DNA of 64,000 nt from Planctomycetota bacterium (GTDB taxonomy: Bacteria > Planctomycetota > UBA8742 > UBA2392). Below, one piece after another: positions 1-7,792 of the stretch; the first letter of the stretch is position 1, and the number at the start of each line of letters is the position of its first letter. The notes under the pieces are model-generated. The model was not told the DNA's origin. It did not search any database and worked only from the letters and a program-made list of their open reading frames with translations. Location of the stretch: positions 248,001 through 312,000 of the forward strand of contig JABTUE010000002.1 in the NCBI GenBank assembly GCA_015075515.1. The letters are read 5' to 3'. A program made the position numbers and the translations under genes.

Positions 1-684
1 TTCGCCCGCCTGGATGACAAGCGCAACCTGGCCATGGTGGACGGCAACCGCGCGCTGCTGGCCCGCCAGTTGCGGCGGCTGGACGAATCCCTGGTGCTGA
101 TGCTGCGCACCGGCGAACAGGCCGCCGAACTGGGCGACCTGACCACACTGGCCACCAACCACATGAACATGGGCCTGCTGTACCTCGACCTTGACCGCTG
201 GGACGACGCCGAACGCGCCTTTGCCGACGGCGCCCGGCTTGCGGCGCGCCAGTCGCGGCCGCACTTCGAGGCCGTGTGCCGCGAAAACCTGTGCCTGATC
301 CGCGGGCTGCGTGGCGACTCCGCCGGCGCGATCGGCGAACTGCGCGCGCTGATTGCCGGCCTGCCGCCCACCGACCGGCCGCTGCGCGGCGGCCTTGAGG
401 TGACGCTGGCCGAACTTCTGCTGATGGCCGGCAAGACACCCGAGGCGCTGCAGGTCGCCAAGTCAGCCCACGAACACCTGACCGCCGCGGGCATCACCCA
501 CAACCGCGACTACTTCCGCGCGCTGCTGGCTCTGGCCCGGGCCAACGCGGCCTGCGGCGACAAGGTCACGGCGCAACAACAGGCCGCCCAGGCGCTCAAG
601 CTGGCCGAGGCTCTGGGCTTTGGCGACCAGGACCCGTCACCACGCGTGCGCCGCGACCTGCAGGCAGCCCGGGCACTGGCGTGA
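1..684 (+). CDS. TPR-like helical-repeat protein, C-terminal part (5' end cut by window)
   Basis: The frame is open from base 1, so the gene starts upstream of the window and only about 227 C-terminal residues are seen. They form alternating amphipathic helices rich in Ala and Leu, with TPR-like spacing (for example TNHMNMGLLYLDLDRWDDAE, then AERAFADGARLAA, and later the pair NAACGDKVTAQQQAAQALK). TPR repeats usually mediate protein-protein contact; this one could be the tail of a kinase or a regulator. No catalytic motif lies in the visible part. The nearest gene downstream runs towards it from the other strand, about 390 bp away. Confidence 0.75.
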   Translation, partial: FARLDDKRNLAMVDGNRALLARQLRRLDESLVLMLRTGEQAAELGDLTTLATNHMNMGLLYLDLDRWDDAERAFADGARLAARQSRPHFEAVCRENLCLIRGLRGDSAGAIGELRALIAGLPPTDRPLRGGLEVTLAELLLMAGKTPEALQVAKSAHEHLTAAGITHNRDYFRALLALARANAACGDKVTAQQQAAQALKLAEALGFGDQDPSPRVRRDLQAARALA

Positions 685-1018
685 CCACGGTCGCGTCCGG
701 CACCAAGCTGATGAATCAGGATGAATCTTTTGCGCCGGTCTTGCTGACCGTTTGGTCGGCAATCGGCCCGCAAGGCCGTGACTTCGGCCCTCTCACACGT
801 AAAGGCACCGTGTCAACTCTGGCACGCTGGTTGCACAAGCGCGGCATCGCAACCGGGCACAGGGCAGCTCGGCAGGGCTTACGCCGGCTGCCCGTACCGG
901 TGCGGAAAGGTCTGTCGCGTTTCGCTTGGGAGCACGCGGCCGGCCTCCGGAACGTGTCCTCACACGCAACCGGCGATTCACCTCTTTGCCCCACCAAACA
1001 CCAAGCTCTTGCCAAACG
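685..1018. other. gene-free stretch
   Basis: No reading frame here has convincing protein character on either strand. It separates two convergent genes. I see only the hairpin at its right end, which is listed separately. Confidence 0.5.
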
Positions 1019-1040
1019 GGGGAGGCCTTGCGGCCTCCCC
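1019..1040 (-). terminator. hairpin downstream of the response regulator
   Basis: A 9-bp perfect stem (GGGGAGGCC / GGCCTCCCC) with a TTGC loop sits 35 bp past the stop codon of the minus-strand response regulator. No good U-tract follows, so it may be an attenuated or bidirectional terminator. Confidence 0.45.
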
Positions 1041-1074
1041 TCCCTCCGTCATGACGGTTGGCGGAACGTGGAAT

Positions 1075-1755
1075 TCAGCGCACGAACTTATAGCCGCTGC
1101 CGCGCATGGTCAGAATGTGCACGGGCTTGTTGATGTCGTCTTCGACTTTCTGGCGCAGCTTGTTGATGAAGTTGTCCACCGTGCGGTCGGTGCCGAAGTA
1201 GTCAAAGCCCCAGACCTTGGCCAGAATTTCCTGGCGGGACAGCACCTTGCCCTCGTTTTCCAGAAACAGCTTGAGCATCAAAAACTCTTTCTGGGACAGG
1301 TCTATCTGCTTGTTGTTGCGGCGCAGTACCTGGCCCTTCACGTCCAGGTTGTAGTCGCCGAAGTTGTAGCTGGCCTCGCTGGTTTCAAACTGCTTGGCGC
1401 GGCGCACCACGGCGTTGACGCGCGCGACGACTTCGGCCACGGAAAAGGGCTTGGTGACGTAGTCGTCGGCGCCGAGTTCCAGACCCATGATCTTGTCAAT
1501 TTCCTGGGTCTTGGCCGTCAGCATGATGATGGGCATTTTCAGGCCCTGCTTGCGCAACTGGCGGCACACGTCAAAGCCCGAAAGTTTGGGCAACATCACA
1601 TCCAGCAACAGAACATCAGGCCGGTGCTCAAGCGCCTTTTTGAGTCCTTCTTCACCGTCGCTGCTGGTGATGACGGAATACCCCTCGACCTGGAGGTTGA
1701 GTTCCAGACCGCGAAGGATCGAAGGATCATCCTCGACAACGAGGACTGTCTCCAT
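1075..1755 (-). CDS. OmpR/PhoB-family response regulator
   Basis: A 226-residue two-component response regulator. The receiver domain (residues 2-118) has the acidic pair D9/D10, phospho-acceptor D52 in LLLDVMLP, T80 and K102 in TKPF. A winged-helix DNA-binding domain follows (about 130-226), with the typical ending MRGSGYKFVR. It should bind DNA as a dimer once phosphorylated by a histidine kinase, but no kinase is adjacent, so it is an orphan here and its targets are unknown. A possible promoter lies 37 bp upstream, and a hairpin follows the stop. Confidence 0.93.
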   Translation of the reverse strand: METVLVVEDDPSILRGLELNLQVEGYSVITSSDGEEGLKKALEHRPDVLLLDVMLPKLSGFDVCRQLRKQGLKMPIIMLTAKTQEIDKIMGLELGADDYVTKPFSVAEVVARVNAVVRRAKQFETSEASYNFGDYNLDVKGQVLRRNNKQIDLSQKEFLMLKLFLENEGKVLSRQEILAKVWGFDYFGTDRTVDNFINKLRQKVEDDINKPVHILTMRGSGYKFVR

Positions 1756-1791
1756 GCTGGCCCCTTGCTTGACGCACCACGACGTTGGGCT

Positions 1792-1819
1792 AGTATACGC
1801 GGCCCGGCCCCGGCGGCAA
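1792..1819 (-). promoter_or_regulatory. possible sigma-70-type promoter of the response regulator
   Basis: Read on the minus strand: TTGCCG at 1819-1814, a 16-nt spacer, then TATACT at 1797-1792. It lies 37 bp before the start codon. TATACT stands out in GC-rich surroundings. This is pattern matching only. Confidence 0.4.
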
Positions 1820-1878
1820 GCAAGGCGATTGTCTGAAACCCTTGCGCGTTCTGAGGTTCGGTGTCACGGACAACTTTC

Positions 1879-1955
1879 GGACGCTTAGCTCAGTTGGCTA
1901 GAGCACTGTCTTCACACGGCAGGGGTCACTGGTTCGAGTCCAGTAGCGTCCACCA
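1879..1955 (+). tRNA. tRNA-Val (CAC)
   Basis: A full cloverleaf: acceptor GGACGCT / AGCGTCC, D-stem GCTC / GAGC, anticodon stem CTGTC / GGCAG with loop TTCACAC (U33, anticodon CAC, A37), T-arm ACTGG-TTCGAGT-CCAGT, discriminator A, and an encoded CCA. It reads GUG valine codons. A GC-rich hairpin follows directly. Confidence 0.95.
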
Positions 1956-1962
1956 CGGTTCG

Positions 1963-1987
1963 AGCGGCCCCTGTTTCGGGGGCCGCT
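1963..1987 (+). terminator. hairpin after tRNA-Val
   Basis: Stem AGCGGCCCC / GGGGCCGCT (9 bp) around a short T-rich loop, starting 8 nt after the tRNA CCA. Only a weak T-run follows. It is a likely terminator or processing signal for the tRNA transcript. Confidence 0.5.
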
Positions 1988-2094
1988 TGCCGTTTGCGCG
2001 CCGCCGTGACCGCCGCTTCGTCCACGCCCGCGGAAATCGAATCACAACCGCCGGCAAACCCCGCCCAGGCGCTGAAAACCATGCCACACAGGCC

Positions 2095-2304
2095 CTAACC
2101 TGCCCCCAGAAAGCGCAACGCCTGAGCCACGTCAAAGGGCTGCGCGCCGCCGACCGCAAACAGCGCGCAGCACACACCGGCTTTGGCACATTCGGCCTCG
2201 TGTTCGCAGGCAAATCCCCGAAAGGCCGGTTCGCCGCGGACTTCAAAGCCCTCCAGCGTGATCTGCGCGGGCCGGTCGGCAATCGGACATTCGATTTCAA
2301 GCAT
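2095..2304 (-). CDS. small cysteine-rich protein overlapping the rnpA stop
   Basis: A 69-residue frame whose ATG lies inside the last codons of rnpA (8-nt overlap), the arrangement of translationally coupled genes. It has five cysteines: C6, C33, C39, C45 and C46. The central part reads FACEHEAECAKAGVCCALFA and looks like a compact metal or disulfide site. There is no signal peptide or membrane segment. I do not recognise the family. The usual neighbour after rnpA is yidD, but this protein lacks YidD features. The overlap and the non-random composition argue that it is real. Confidence 0.55.
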   Translation of the reverse strand: MLEIECPIADRPAQITLEGFEVRGEPAFRGFACEHEAECAKAGVCCALFAVGGAQPFDVAQALRFLGAG

Positions 2305-2659
2305 CGGTAATCCTGCGCAGCAGTTTAAGAAACGCCTCGCGGGTTTCTTCGGGGCCGGCCCTGGCGGCTTCGGGGTGTTTGGCGGGCAGTGCCACAATAT
2401 CGCGTGACCCGCACAACGACTTGTTGCGCCGGAACAATTCGCGCAGGCGGCGCTTGAAGCGGTTGCGCGCCACAGCGTTGCCGAACTTGCGACTGACAAC
2501 CAGCCCCAGGCGCGGGTGGCCAAGATCATTGTTCCGCCAATGCAGCACCAGCACTCGGTTGCCGGCGCTCTGGCGCGTGTCAAACACGGCCTCGAACTGT
2601 GGCGCGGCCAGCAGGCGTTCCTGTTTGCGCAGGCGCTGGTCGTGAAGAAAGGCGTGCAT
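2297..2659 (-). CDS. rnpA: ribonuclease P protein component
   Basis: A 120-residue basic protein that pairs with RNase P RNA to cleave 5' leaders from pre-tRNAs. The family signature RNRFKRRLRE is at residues 65-74, preceded by LGLVVSRKFGNAVA. The length is usual for the family. In most bacteria rpmH (ribosomal protein L34) lies just upstream, but the 139 bp up to the divergent priA do not encode it. A small frame overlaps the 3' end. Confidence 0.95.
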   Translation of the reverse strand: MHAFLHDQRLRKQERLLAAPQFEAVFDTRQSAGNRVLVLHWRNNDLGHPRLGLVVSRKFGNAVARNRFKRRLRELFRRNKSLCGSRDIVALPAKHPEAARAGPEETREAFLKLLRRITDA

Positions 2660-2798
2660 GGTGTTTGTCCTTGCGGGGGATGCTAACGCGCGGGGGCGGG
2701 TGCCTCTACCCTATGGCACGGCCGCCGACAGCCCGGACGGGTTTTCCGCAGGTTTTTCGCCCGGCGCGCCGGGGTCTCGCCCTAGCTAACGTGGGTTC

Positions 2799-5162
2799 AT
2801 GCCCGGCGCGCTGTTTGATGACACTGTGCCCGCCCCGGCGGCCTATGTGGAGGTCGCCGTGCCCACGCCCGTGGACCGGCTGTTTGACTACGCCGTGCCG
2901 GCACCGCTGGCGGCACGGGCGAAAACCGGCCACCGGGTGCGGGTGCCGTTCGGGCGCCGATCGCTGATCGGCATTGTGGTGGCCGAAAAGGCGACCACCA
3001 CGCTGGCGCCGTCGCAGGTGCGCGAGGTACTGGAGGCGCCGGACGACGACCCGCTGGTGCACCAGGGCATGTTGAACCTGACGCGCTGGATGGCCGAATA
3101 CTACGCGTGTTCGTGGGGCGAGGCGCTGCAGGCGGTGCTGCCGGCGGTGGTACGAACGGGACGCAAGCGCAAGACACGGCTGGTGCTGCGCCTAACACGT
3201 GCGACTGCCGAAACGCTGGCACACGCGGCGGAACTGGAGGCCAAAGCCGAATCCGCGGCACGCAAGAAACCCGGCGGCGGACAACGCGCGCTGGCGCACG
3301 CGCGGATTCTGCGGGCGCTGGCCACGTTTACAGACCGCGAGTTTTCGCCCACCGAACTGGCGGAAAAACTGGGGTTGTCCGTGGCGCCTATGAACACGCT
3401 GCGGCGTGAGGGCTGGCTGGCGTTTGAAAAGGTCGAGGTCCTGCCCGAGTTTGCCGGCGGGGCCGGCGGCGCTGAAACCGCGCCGCGGACGCTGACACCG
3501 GACCAGCAGCACGCGCTGGCGGCCGTGGCGGCGGCAATCGCCCGCGACGAGTACCGCACGTTTCTGCTGTTCGGCGTGACCGGCAGCGGCAAGACCGAGG
3601 TGTACATCCGCGCGATTGAACAGGCGCTGGCGGCGGGCAAGTCGGCCATCGTGCTGGTGCCCGAAATCGCCCTGACGCCCCAGACCACCCGGCGGTTTGC
3701 CAGCCGGCTGGCCGGTGTCAGCGTGCTGCATTCGGCCATGACCGACGCCGAACGCCGTGACGCCTGGCGCGAGATCAGCCAGGGGCGCAGTCGCGTCGTG
3801 GTGGGACCGCGCAGCGCGCTGTTCGCCCCGGTGCGCGACCTGGGGCTGGTGGTGGTGGATGAAGAACACGAGGGCAGCTACAAACAGGACAACACCCCGC
3901 GCTACCACGCCCGCGACACGGCCGTGATGCGCGCGCGGCTGGAGCGCGCGGTGGTGATTCTGGGCAGCGCCACGCCCAGCCTGGAAAGCTGGCACAACGC
4001 CCAGACCGGCAAATACGAACTGATCGAGCTGCGTTCGCGTGTCACGCCCGGCCGCGCGCAGCCGGAACCCGCCGTGATTGCCGACGGCCGGCTGCCCGAC
4101 GCCGGTCTGGCGTCGGTCGAAATCATTGACATGGGTCAGGAATGCCGCGAACAGCAGGCGTTCACGTTCTTTTCGCGGCGGCTGCGCGGCGCGGTGGCCC
4201 AGGCGCTGGAACAGGGCCGCCAGGCGATCGTGTTTCTGAACCGCCGCGGCTACCACACACTGCTGAGCTGCCGCAACTGCGGCCAGGCCATGATGTGCCC
4301 GCACTGCGCGATTCCCATGAGCTGGCACCGCGGGCTCAGGAAGATGACCTGCCACTACTGCCTGGAAACCGCCGATCTGCCGCGCCAGTGCCCGGCCTGT
4401 CACGGCGGGCCGGTCAAACTGATGGGCATGGGCACCGAACGCCTGGAGGAAGAACTGCGCACGGTGTTCGCCCCGGCGCGCGTGGCGCGCATGGACAGCG
4501 ACGTGATGAAGACGCGCCAGGATTACGAAAGCACGCTCGAGGCCTTTCGCGCCGGCGAAACCCAGGTGCTGGTCGGCACCCAGATGATCGCCAAGGGGCT
4601 GGATTTTCCCAACGTCACGGTGGTGGGCGTGGTCAGCGCCGACACCGGCATGGGTCTGGCCGATTTCCGCAGCCACGAGCGCGCGTTTCAACTGATCACG
4701 CAGGTGGCCGGGCGCGCCGGGCGCGGCGCGCACGCCGGCACGGTGATTGTGCAGACCTTTCACCCCGGCCACGTCGCGATTGTCACCGCCGCCCGCCAGG
4801 ATTACCGCGCCTTTGCCGGCCACGAACTGCCCCAGCGCAGGCAAAGCCACTACCCGCCCTTTGCGCGCCTGGTTCTGGTCACCGTGGAAGCACCCGACGC
4901 CGACCGCGCCCGCGACGAAGCCGCAAAACTGGCCGCCGTGGCCGGCGATTTTGCCCGCCGCTGGCCGGACACGATCTTTGCCGTCACGCCGCCCTTTGAG
5001 GCCGCGATTTCGCGCCTGCGCGGGCGGCACCGCTTTCAGGTTCTGGTCAAGGCCGCCAGTTTCGCGGGCGTGCGCGGCGTGGTGGACGCGATGCGGCCGC
5101 TGCTGAAGTCGCAGCAAAAGCTGCGCATGGCCGTGGACGTTGACCCGGTGGATATGCTGTAG
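2799..5162 (+). CDS. priA: primosomal replication-restart helicase PriA
   Basis: A 787-residue superfamily 2 helicase that reloads the replisome at stalled forks. It has an N-terminal DNA-binding region (about 15-110), a winged-helix-like segment (about 165-215), Walker A GVTGSGKTE (259-267), the DEEH box (354-357), and two zinc-binding clusters (CRNCGQAMMCPHC, then CHYC and CPAC, about 490-535) inserted between the helicase halves. Late helicase motifs are present (VGTQMIAKGLDFPNVT, QVAGRAGRG). It is complete. ATG 2799 is the first start in frame with the conserved N terminus; no strong Shine-Dalgarno is seen. It is divergent from rnpA. Confidence 0.97.
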   Translation: MPGALFDDTVPAPAAYVEVAVPTPVDRLFDYAVPAPLAARAKTGHRVRVPFGRRSLIGIVVAEKATTTLAPSQVREVLEAPDDDPLVHQGMLNLTRWMAEYYACSWGEALQAVLPAVVRTGRKRKTRLVLRLTRATAETLAHAAELEAKAESAARKKPGGGQRALAHARILRALATFTDREFSPTELAEKLGLSVAPMNTLRREGWLAFEKVEVLPEFAGGAGGAETAPRTLTPDQQHALAAVAAAIARDEYRTFLLFGVTGSGKTEVYIRAIEQALAAGKSAIVLVPEIALTPQTTRRFASRLAGVSVLHSAMTDAERRDAWREISQGRSRVVVGPRSALFAPVRDLGLVVVDEEHEGSYKQDNTPRYHARDTAVMRARLERAVVILGSATPSLESWHNAQTGKYELIELRSRVTPGRAQPEPAVIADGRLPDAGLASVEIIDMGQECREQQAFTFFSRRLRGAVAQALEQGRQAIVFLNRRGYHTLLSCRNCGQAMMCPHCAIPMSWHRGLRKMTCHYCLETADLPRQCPACHGGPVKLMGMGTERLEEELRTVFAPARVARMDSDVMKTRQDYESTLEAFRAGETQVLVGTQMIAKGLDFPNVTVVGVVSADTGMGLADFRSHERAFQLITQVAGRAGRGAHAGTVIVQTFHPGHVAIVTAARQDYRAFAGHELPQRRQSHYPPFARLVLVTVEAPDADRARDEAAKLAAVAGDFARRWPDTIFAVTPPFEAAISRLRGRHRFQVLVKAASFAGVRGVVDAMRPLLKSQQKLRMAVDVDPVDML

Positions 5163-5234
5163 CCCGTGCAAAGCTTGCAGTCGCGACTCCGCCGCGTCAC
5201 AATCGGGCCGGTGCGGAACAACCGGAGAACGCCC

Positions 5235-6266
5235 ATGGCGCGGCTCTGTTGCGTGGCGGCTTTTGCCGCCCTGTGGTTCCTGTGCTGGCAGCCCGTTTCC
5301 GCCCAGGATGCGCCGGCCAAACCCGCCGTTGAAGACCCACGGTATGCCCTGTTTGCCGTGGCCGGCCGCACCTGGACGCTCAAGCGCGTGCCGTATCCCG
5401 GCAACGAAGGCGGCGACATTGACACCACCTACCACCGTTACGAAGTCACCGCCGTGCACGCCGACCACGCCGAGTTCGGCCAGTGCAGCCTGGCCTCGCC
5501 CAACGCCGAGGCCGCGGATCTTCTGGTCGTGAAGGTGCGCTTCAAGCCCGACGAAAACACGTTCAAGGACCCGATCGGCTTTGTCAAATCAAAGCAGGAA
5601 AAGCTCAAGACACCGGCCGGCACGTTTGACTGCATCAAGTTCGTCAGCCCCGAAAACGCCGCGATCTGGCGCAGCGTGGACTATCCCGGGCTGATGGTCA
5701 AATCCGATGACCGCTTCGGCATGCGCGAACTGGTGGCCTTTGACTTCATTGACGGCGACCCGGTGCAGCCCGAAGGCAAGGCCAAGCCCAAAAAACCCAA
5801 ACCGGTCAAGGCCGACGACGACGAAAAGCGCCTGTTCAAGAAGAAGGGCCGCAAGTGGCTGGTCAAGACCAGCACCTTTTCCGGACCCGCCGACAAGCGC
5901 GCCCGGCGCTTTGACATGCGCCAATTCGAGGTCACGGCCGTCAAGCCCGACGAAGCCACCGTGGAATCGCTGCGCCTGACGCTGCTGAAGGAAAAGATCA
6001 AGGGCGAAACCCCCGAAGTGCTCACGATCCGGTTTGACGACTTTGCCGCGCAGCTCAAGCCCGCCGAGGCCTCGCGGGAAGACCGCGTGGAACGCCGCAA
6101 GGTCACGGGCGGGGTGTTCACCTGCCGCGTGTACACGTTCACCGACAAGGACGGCCGCGAGGGCACGGCCTGGTACGCCAACGAGTGGCCGGGCCTGTGC
6201 GTGCGCCGGCACGTCAAGGGCCAGGATTTTGAGCAGATTTCCGAACTGATCGAGTTCACGGAGTAA
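5235..6266 (+). CDS. secreted protein with a duplicated domain of unknown function
   Basis: A 343-residue protein; ATG 5235 is preceded by GGAG at good spacing. A signal peptide (1-23, cleavage after VSA) predicts export. The mature part holds two copies of one domain (about 44-172 and 205-343). Each begins GR.W, contains EVTAV near its first third, and ends with Cys-aromatic-...-W-...-PGL.V (CIKF...WRSVDYPGLMVK and CRVY...WYANEWPGLCVR). A Lys-rich linker joins them. The same domain forms the C-terminus of the next gene, 4 bp downstream, so the two are one operon. The family is not known to me; the beta-rich pattern recalls DUF3108-like periplasmic proteins. Confidence 0.85.
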   Translation: MARLCCVAAFAALWFLCWQPVSAQDAPAKPAVEDPRYALFAVAGRTWTLKRVPYPGNEGGDIDTTYHRYEVTAVHADHAEFGQCSLASPNAEAADLLVVKVRFKPDENTFKDPIGFVKSKQEKLKTPAGTFDCIKFVSPENAAIWRSVDYPGLMVKSDDRFGMRELVAFDFIDGDPVQPEGKAKPKKPKPVKADDDEKRLFKKKGRKWLVKTSTFSGPADKRARRFDMRQFEVTAVKPDEATVESLRLTLLKEKIKGETPEVLTIRFDDFAAQLKPAEASREDRVERRKVTGGVFTCRVYTFTDKDGREGTAWYANEWPGLCVRRHVKGQDFEQISELIEFTE

Positions 6267-6270
6267 GCGC

Positions 6271-7467
6271 ATGACCGCCCGCGCCGCGTGGCTGTTGCTG
6301 TTGTGTCTTGGTTTCGCGCCGGTTCTGGCCTGCCAGGACGCCGAAGACATTGCCGAACAGGCCGAAGACGAAACCGACGACCTGTTTTCGGAATCCGACA
6401 CCAACCGCGACGGCAAGCTGACGGTGCGCGAACTGAAGGTTTCGCTGGCCCGGGCCATGGAAACCAACACCGACGACGTGAACGTCGTGGTGGCCGGCGG
6501 CCAGTTGATCACCTGGCTGGTCGCTGCCGACACCAACGACGACGGCATGACCACGCGCGCCGAATACCTGGCGCTGCGCAAAAAGCAGCTTGCCGATGCC
6601 GCCTGGCGCCCGCCGCTGACCGAAAAGGGCATTCAGACCCTGCGCCGCGAGGTCTACGAACCCGTCTACCGCATGGTGCTGGGCATGGCCGACACCAACG
6701 GCGACGGCAAGCTTTCGCGCCGCGAGTATCTGGATGCCGTGGGCAACGCCGAGGCCTTTGACGCCGCCGACGCCGACAAGGACGGCTTCTGCACCAAAGA
6801 AGAGATGGATGCCGACTGGCTGCGTGAACTGGGCAAGCTGTTTGTGCTGCCACAGGAAAAGGGAAAGGCAAAAGAGAAGGGAAAGGAAGAACAGGAAGAG
6901 AAGGCAGAAGATAAAGGCAAAGCAGACCCGGCCGGATCCGAAGAAAAACCCGGGATCCCGCCCAAGCCGCCCGTGGCCGAAGAAAAGCCCGAAGCCCCGC
7001 CCAAGCCCCCCGTGGCCGAAGAAAAACCCGAACCGGCCAAACCCGCCACAGACAGCGTCTACAACCGCGCCGGCCGAGCCTGGACCACCCGCCACACCAG
7101 CAAGGCCGGCAGCATCGAAAACGTCAGCTTCCGCAAGGTCGAGGTTCTGGCCGTGACCGGCGACGAGGCCACAGTGCGCGTGCAGGTTCTCAACAAAGAC
7201 CGCCAGCCGCTGGCGGCCCAGCCCGCGCGCGAGTTCAACCGTCCGCTGAAGCCCGACACCGAGCCCGAAGACGGCGCCACGCGCCTGGCCGACGAAACGC
7301 TCAAGGCCGCAGGGCGCGAGTTTGTCTGCCAGGTGGTGGAATACCGCCGCGCCGGCCAGACCACCAAGGTGTGGACATCGCTGAAGTTTCCCGGCCTGGT
7401 GGTCAAACAGGTCACCACCGGCACCGGCATGACCACAACCCAAGAACTGGAAGAGTTCACGGAATAG
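6271..7467 (+). CDS. EF-hand secreted protein (probable lipoprotein)
   Basis: A 398-residue protein with a signal peptide ending VLAC; Cys21 could be lipidated. Four canonical EF-hand calcium loops lie at 43-54 (DTNRDGKLTVRE), 87-98 (DTNDDGMTTRAE), 141-152 (DTNGDGKLSRRE) and 167-178 (DADKDGFCTKEE). A charged Lys/Glu segment follows, then a linker with repeated PPKPPVAEEKP units (about 230-256). The C-terminal domain (about 266-398) is the same one duplicated in the upstream protein and ends in a similar ELEEFTE. It probably acts outside the inner membrane and binds Ca2+. The partner or process is unknown. Confidence 0.88.
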   Translation: MTARAAWLLLLCLGFAPVLACQDAEDIAEQAEDETDDLFSESDTNRDGKLTVRELKVSLARAMETNTDDVNVVVAGGQLITWLVAADTNDDGMTTRAEYLALRKKQLADAAWRPPLTEKGIQTLRREVYEPVYRMVLGMADTNGDGKLSRREYLDAVGNAEAFDAADADKDGFCTKEEMDADWLRELGKLFVLPQEKGKAKEKGKEEQEEKAEDKGKADPAGSEEKPGIPPKPPVAEEKPEAPPKPPVAEEKPEPAKPATDSVYNRAGRAWTTRHTSKAGSIENVSFRKVEVLAVTGDEATVRVQVLNKDRQPLAAQPAREFNRPLKPDTEPEDGATRLADETLKAAGREFVCQVVEYRRAGQTTKVWTSLKFPGLVVKQVTTGTGMTTTQELEEFTE

Positions 7468-7479
7468 CCCCTTCGGGGC
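7467..7479 (+). terminator. GCCCC-TTC-GGGGC hairpin at the end of the EF-hand operon
   Basis: A perfect 5-bp stem with a TTC loop overlaps the TAG stop. The same hairpin occurs twice more within 130 bp. There is no U-tract, so its role as a terminator is uncertain. Confidence 0.35.
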
Positions 7480-7538
7480 GGGATTCAGTTGAACCTGTCT
7501 TCGGGTTCCGCTTCGCTCCACCCGTGGCTACAGCCCAT

Positions 7539-7571
7539 CGCCCCTTCGGGGCGAAACGCCCACCGCACCTG
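7539..7571 (+). repeat. 33-bp direct repeat, copy 1
   Basis: Begins with CGCCCCTTCGGGGCG (a small palindrome) and continues AAACGCCCACCGCACCTG. It is identical to copy 2 at 7585-7617, with 13 bp between them. Confidence 0.85.
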
Positions 7572-7584
7572 TGGACAGCCCCTC

Positions 7585-7617
7585 CGCCCCTTCGGGGCGA
7601 AACGCCCACCGCACCTG
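7585..7617 (+). repeat. 33-bp direct repeat, copy 2
   Basis: Identical to copy 1. Two copies with a 13-bp spacer are too few and too close for a CRISPR array. Local duplication of a hairpin element is more likely. Confidence 0.85.
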
Positions 7618-7792
7618 ATCCGGCCCGGCCGCGCGTTGTCACTCTACCACACGGGGGCGACAGTCCTGCCGCGGCCCACGCCGGATTCTCCAAAGTCCCA
7701 AAGCCTCAGATTCCGAAACACGATGCGACGGCGGTGTCGTCGCACCGCCGCAACACGCAATCTGGCCCGCGCGCGCGGGCAAAGGAGAACCC

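Larger units (their letters stand above)
7480..7792. other. gene-free stretch with repeats
   Basis: No supported gene. It holds two direct repeats (listed separately) and then a low-information leader before the LysM gene, whose AAAGGAG Shine-Dalgarno is at about 7781-7787. Confidence 0.5.

Noticed and set aside
2660..2798. rpmH (ribosomal protein L34) before rnpA
   Set aside because: Neither strand of this gap encodes the short Arg/Lys-rich L34 sequence.
3192..5468. A 758-codon minus-strand frame opposite priA
   Set aside because: Shadow of priA; no motifs, and a composition rich in His and Gly typical of such artefacts.
7539..7617. Possible CRISPR repeat pair
   Set aside because: Only two copies, a 13-bp spacer and no cas genes. 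Better seen as a duplicated hairpin unit.
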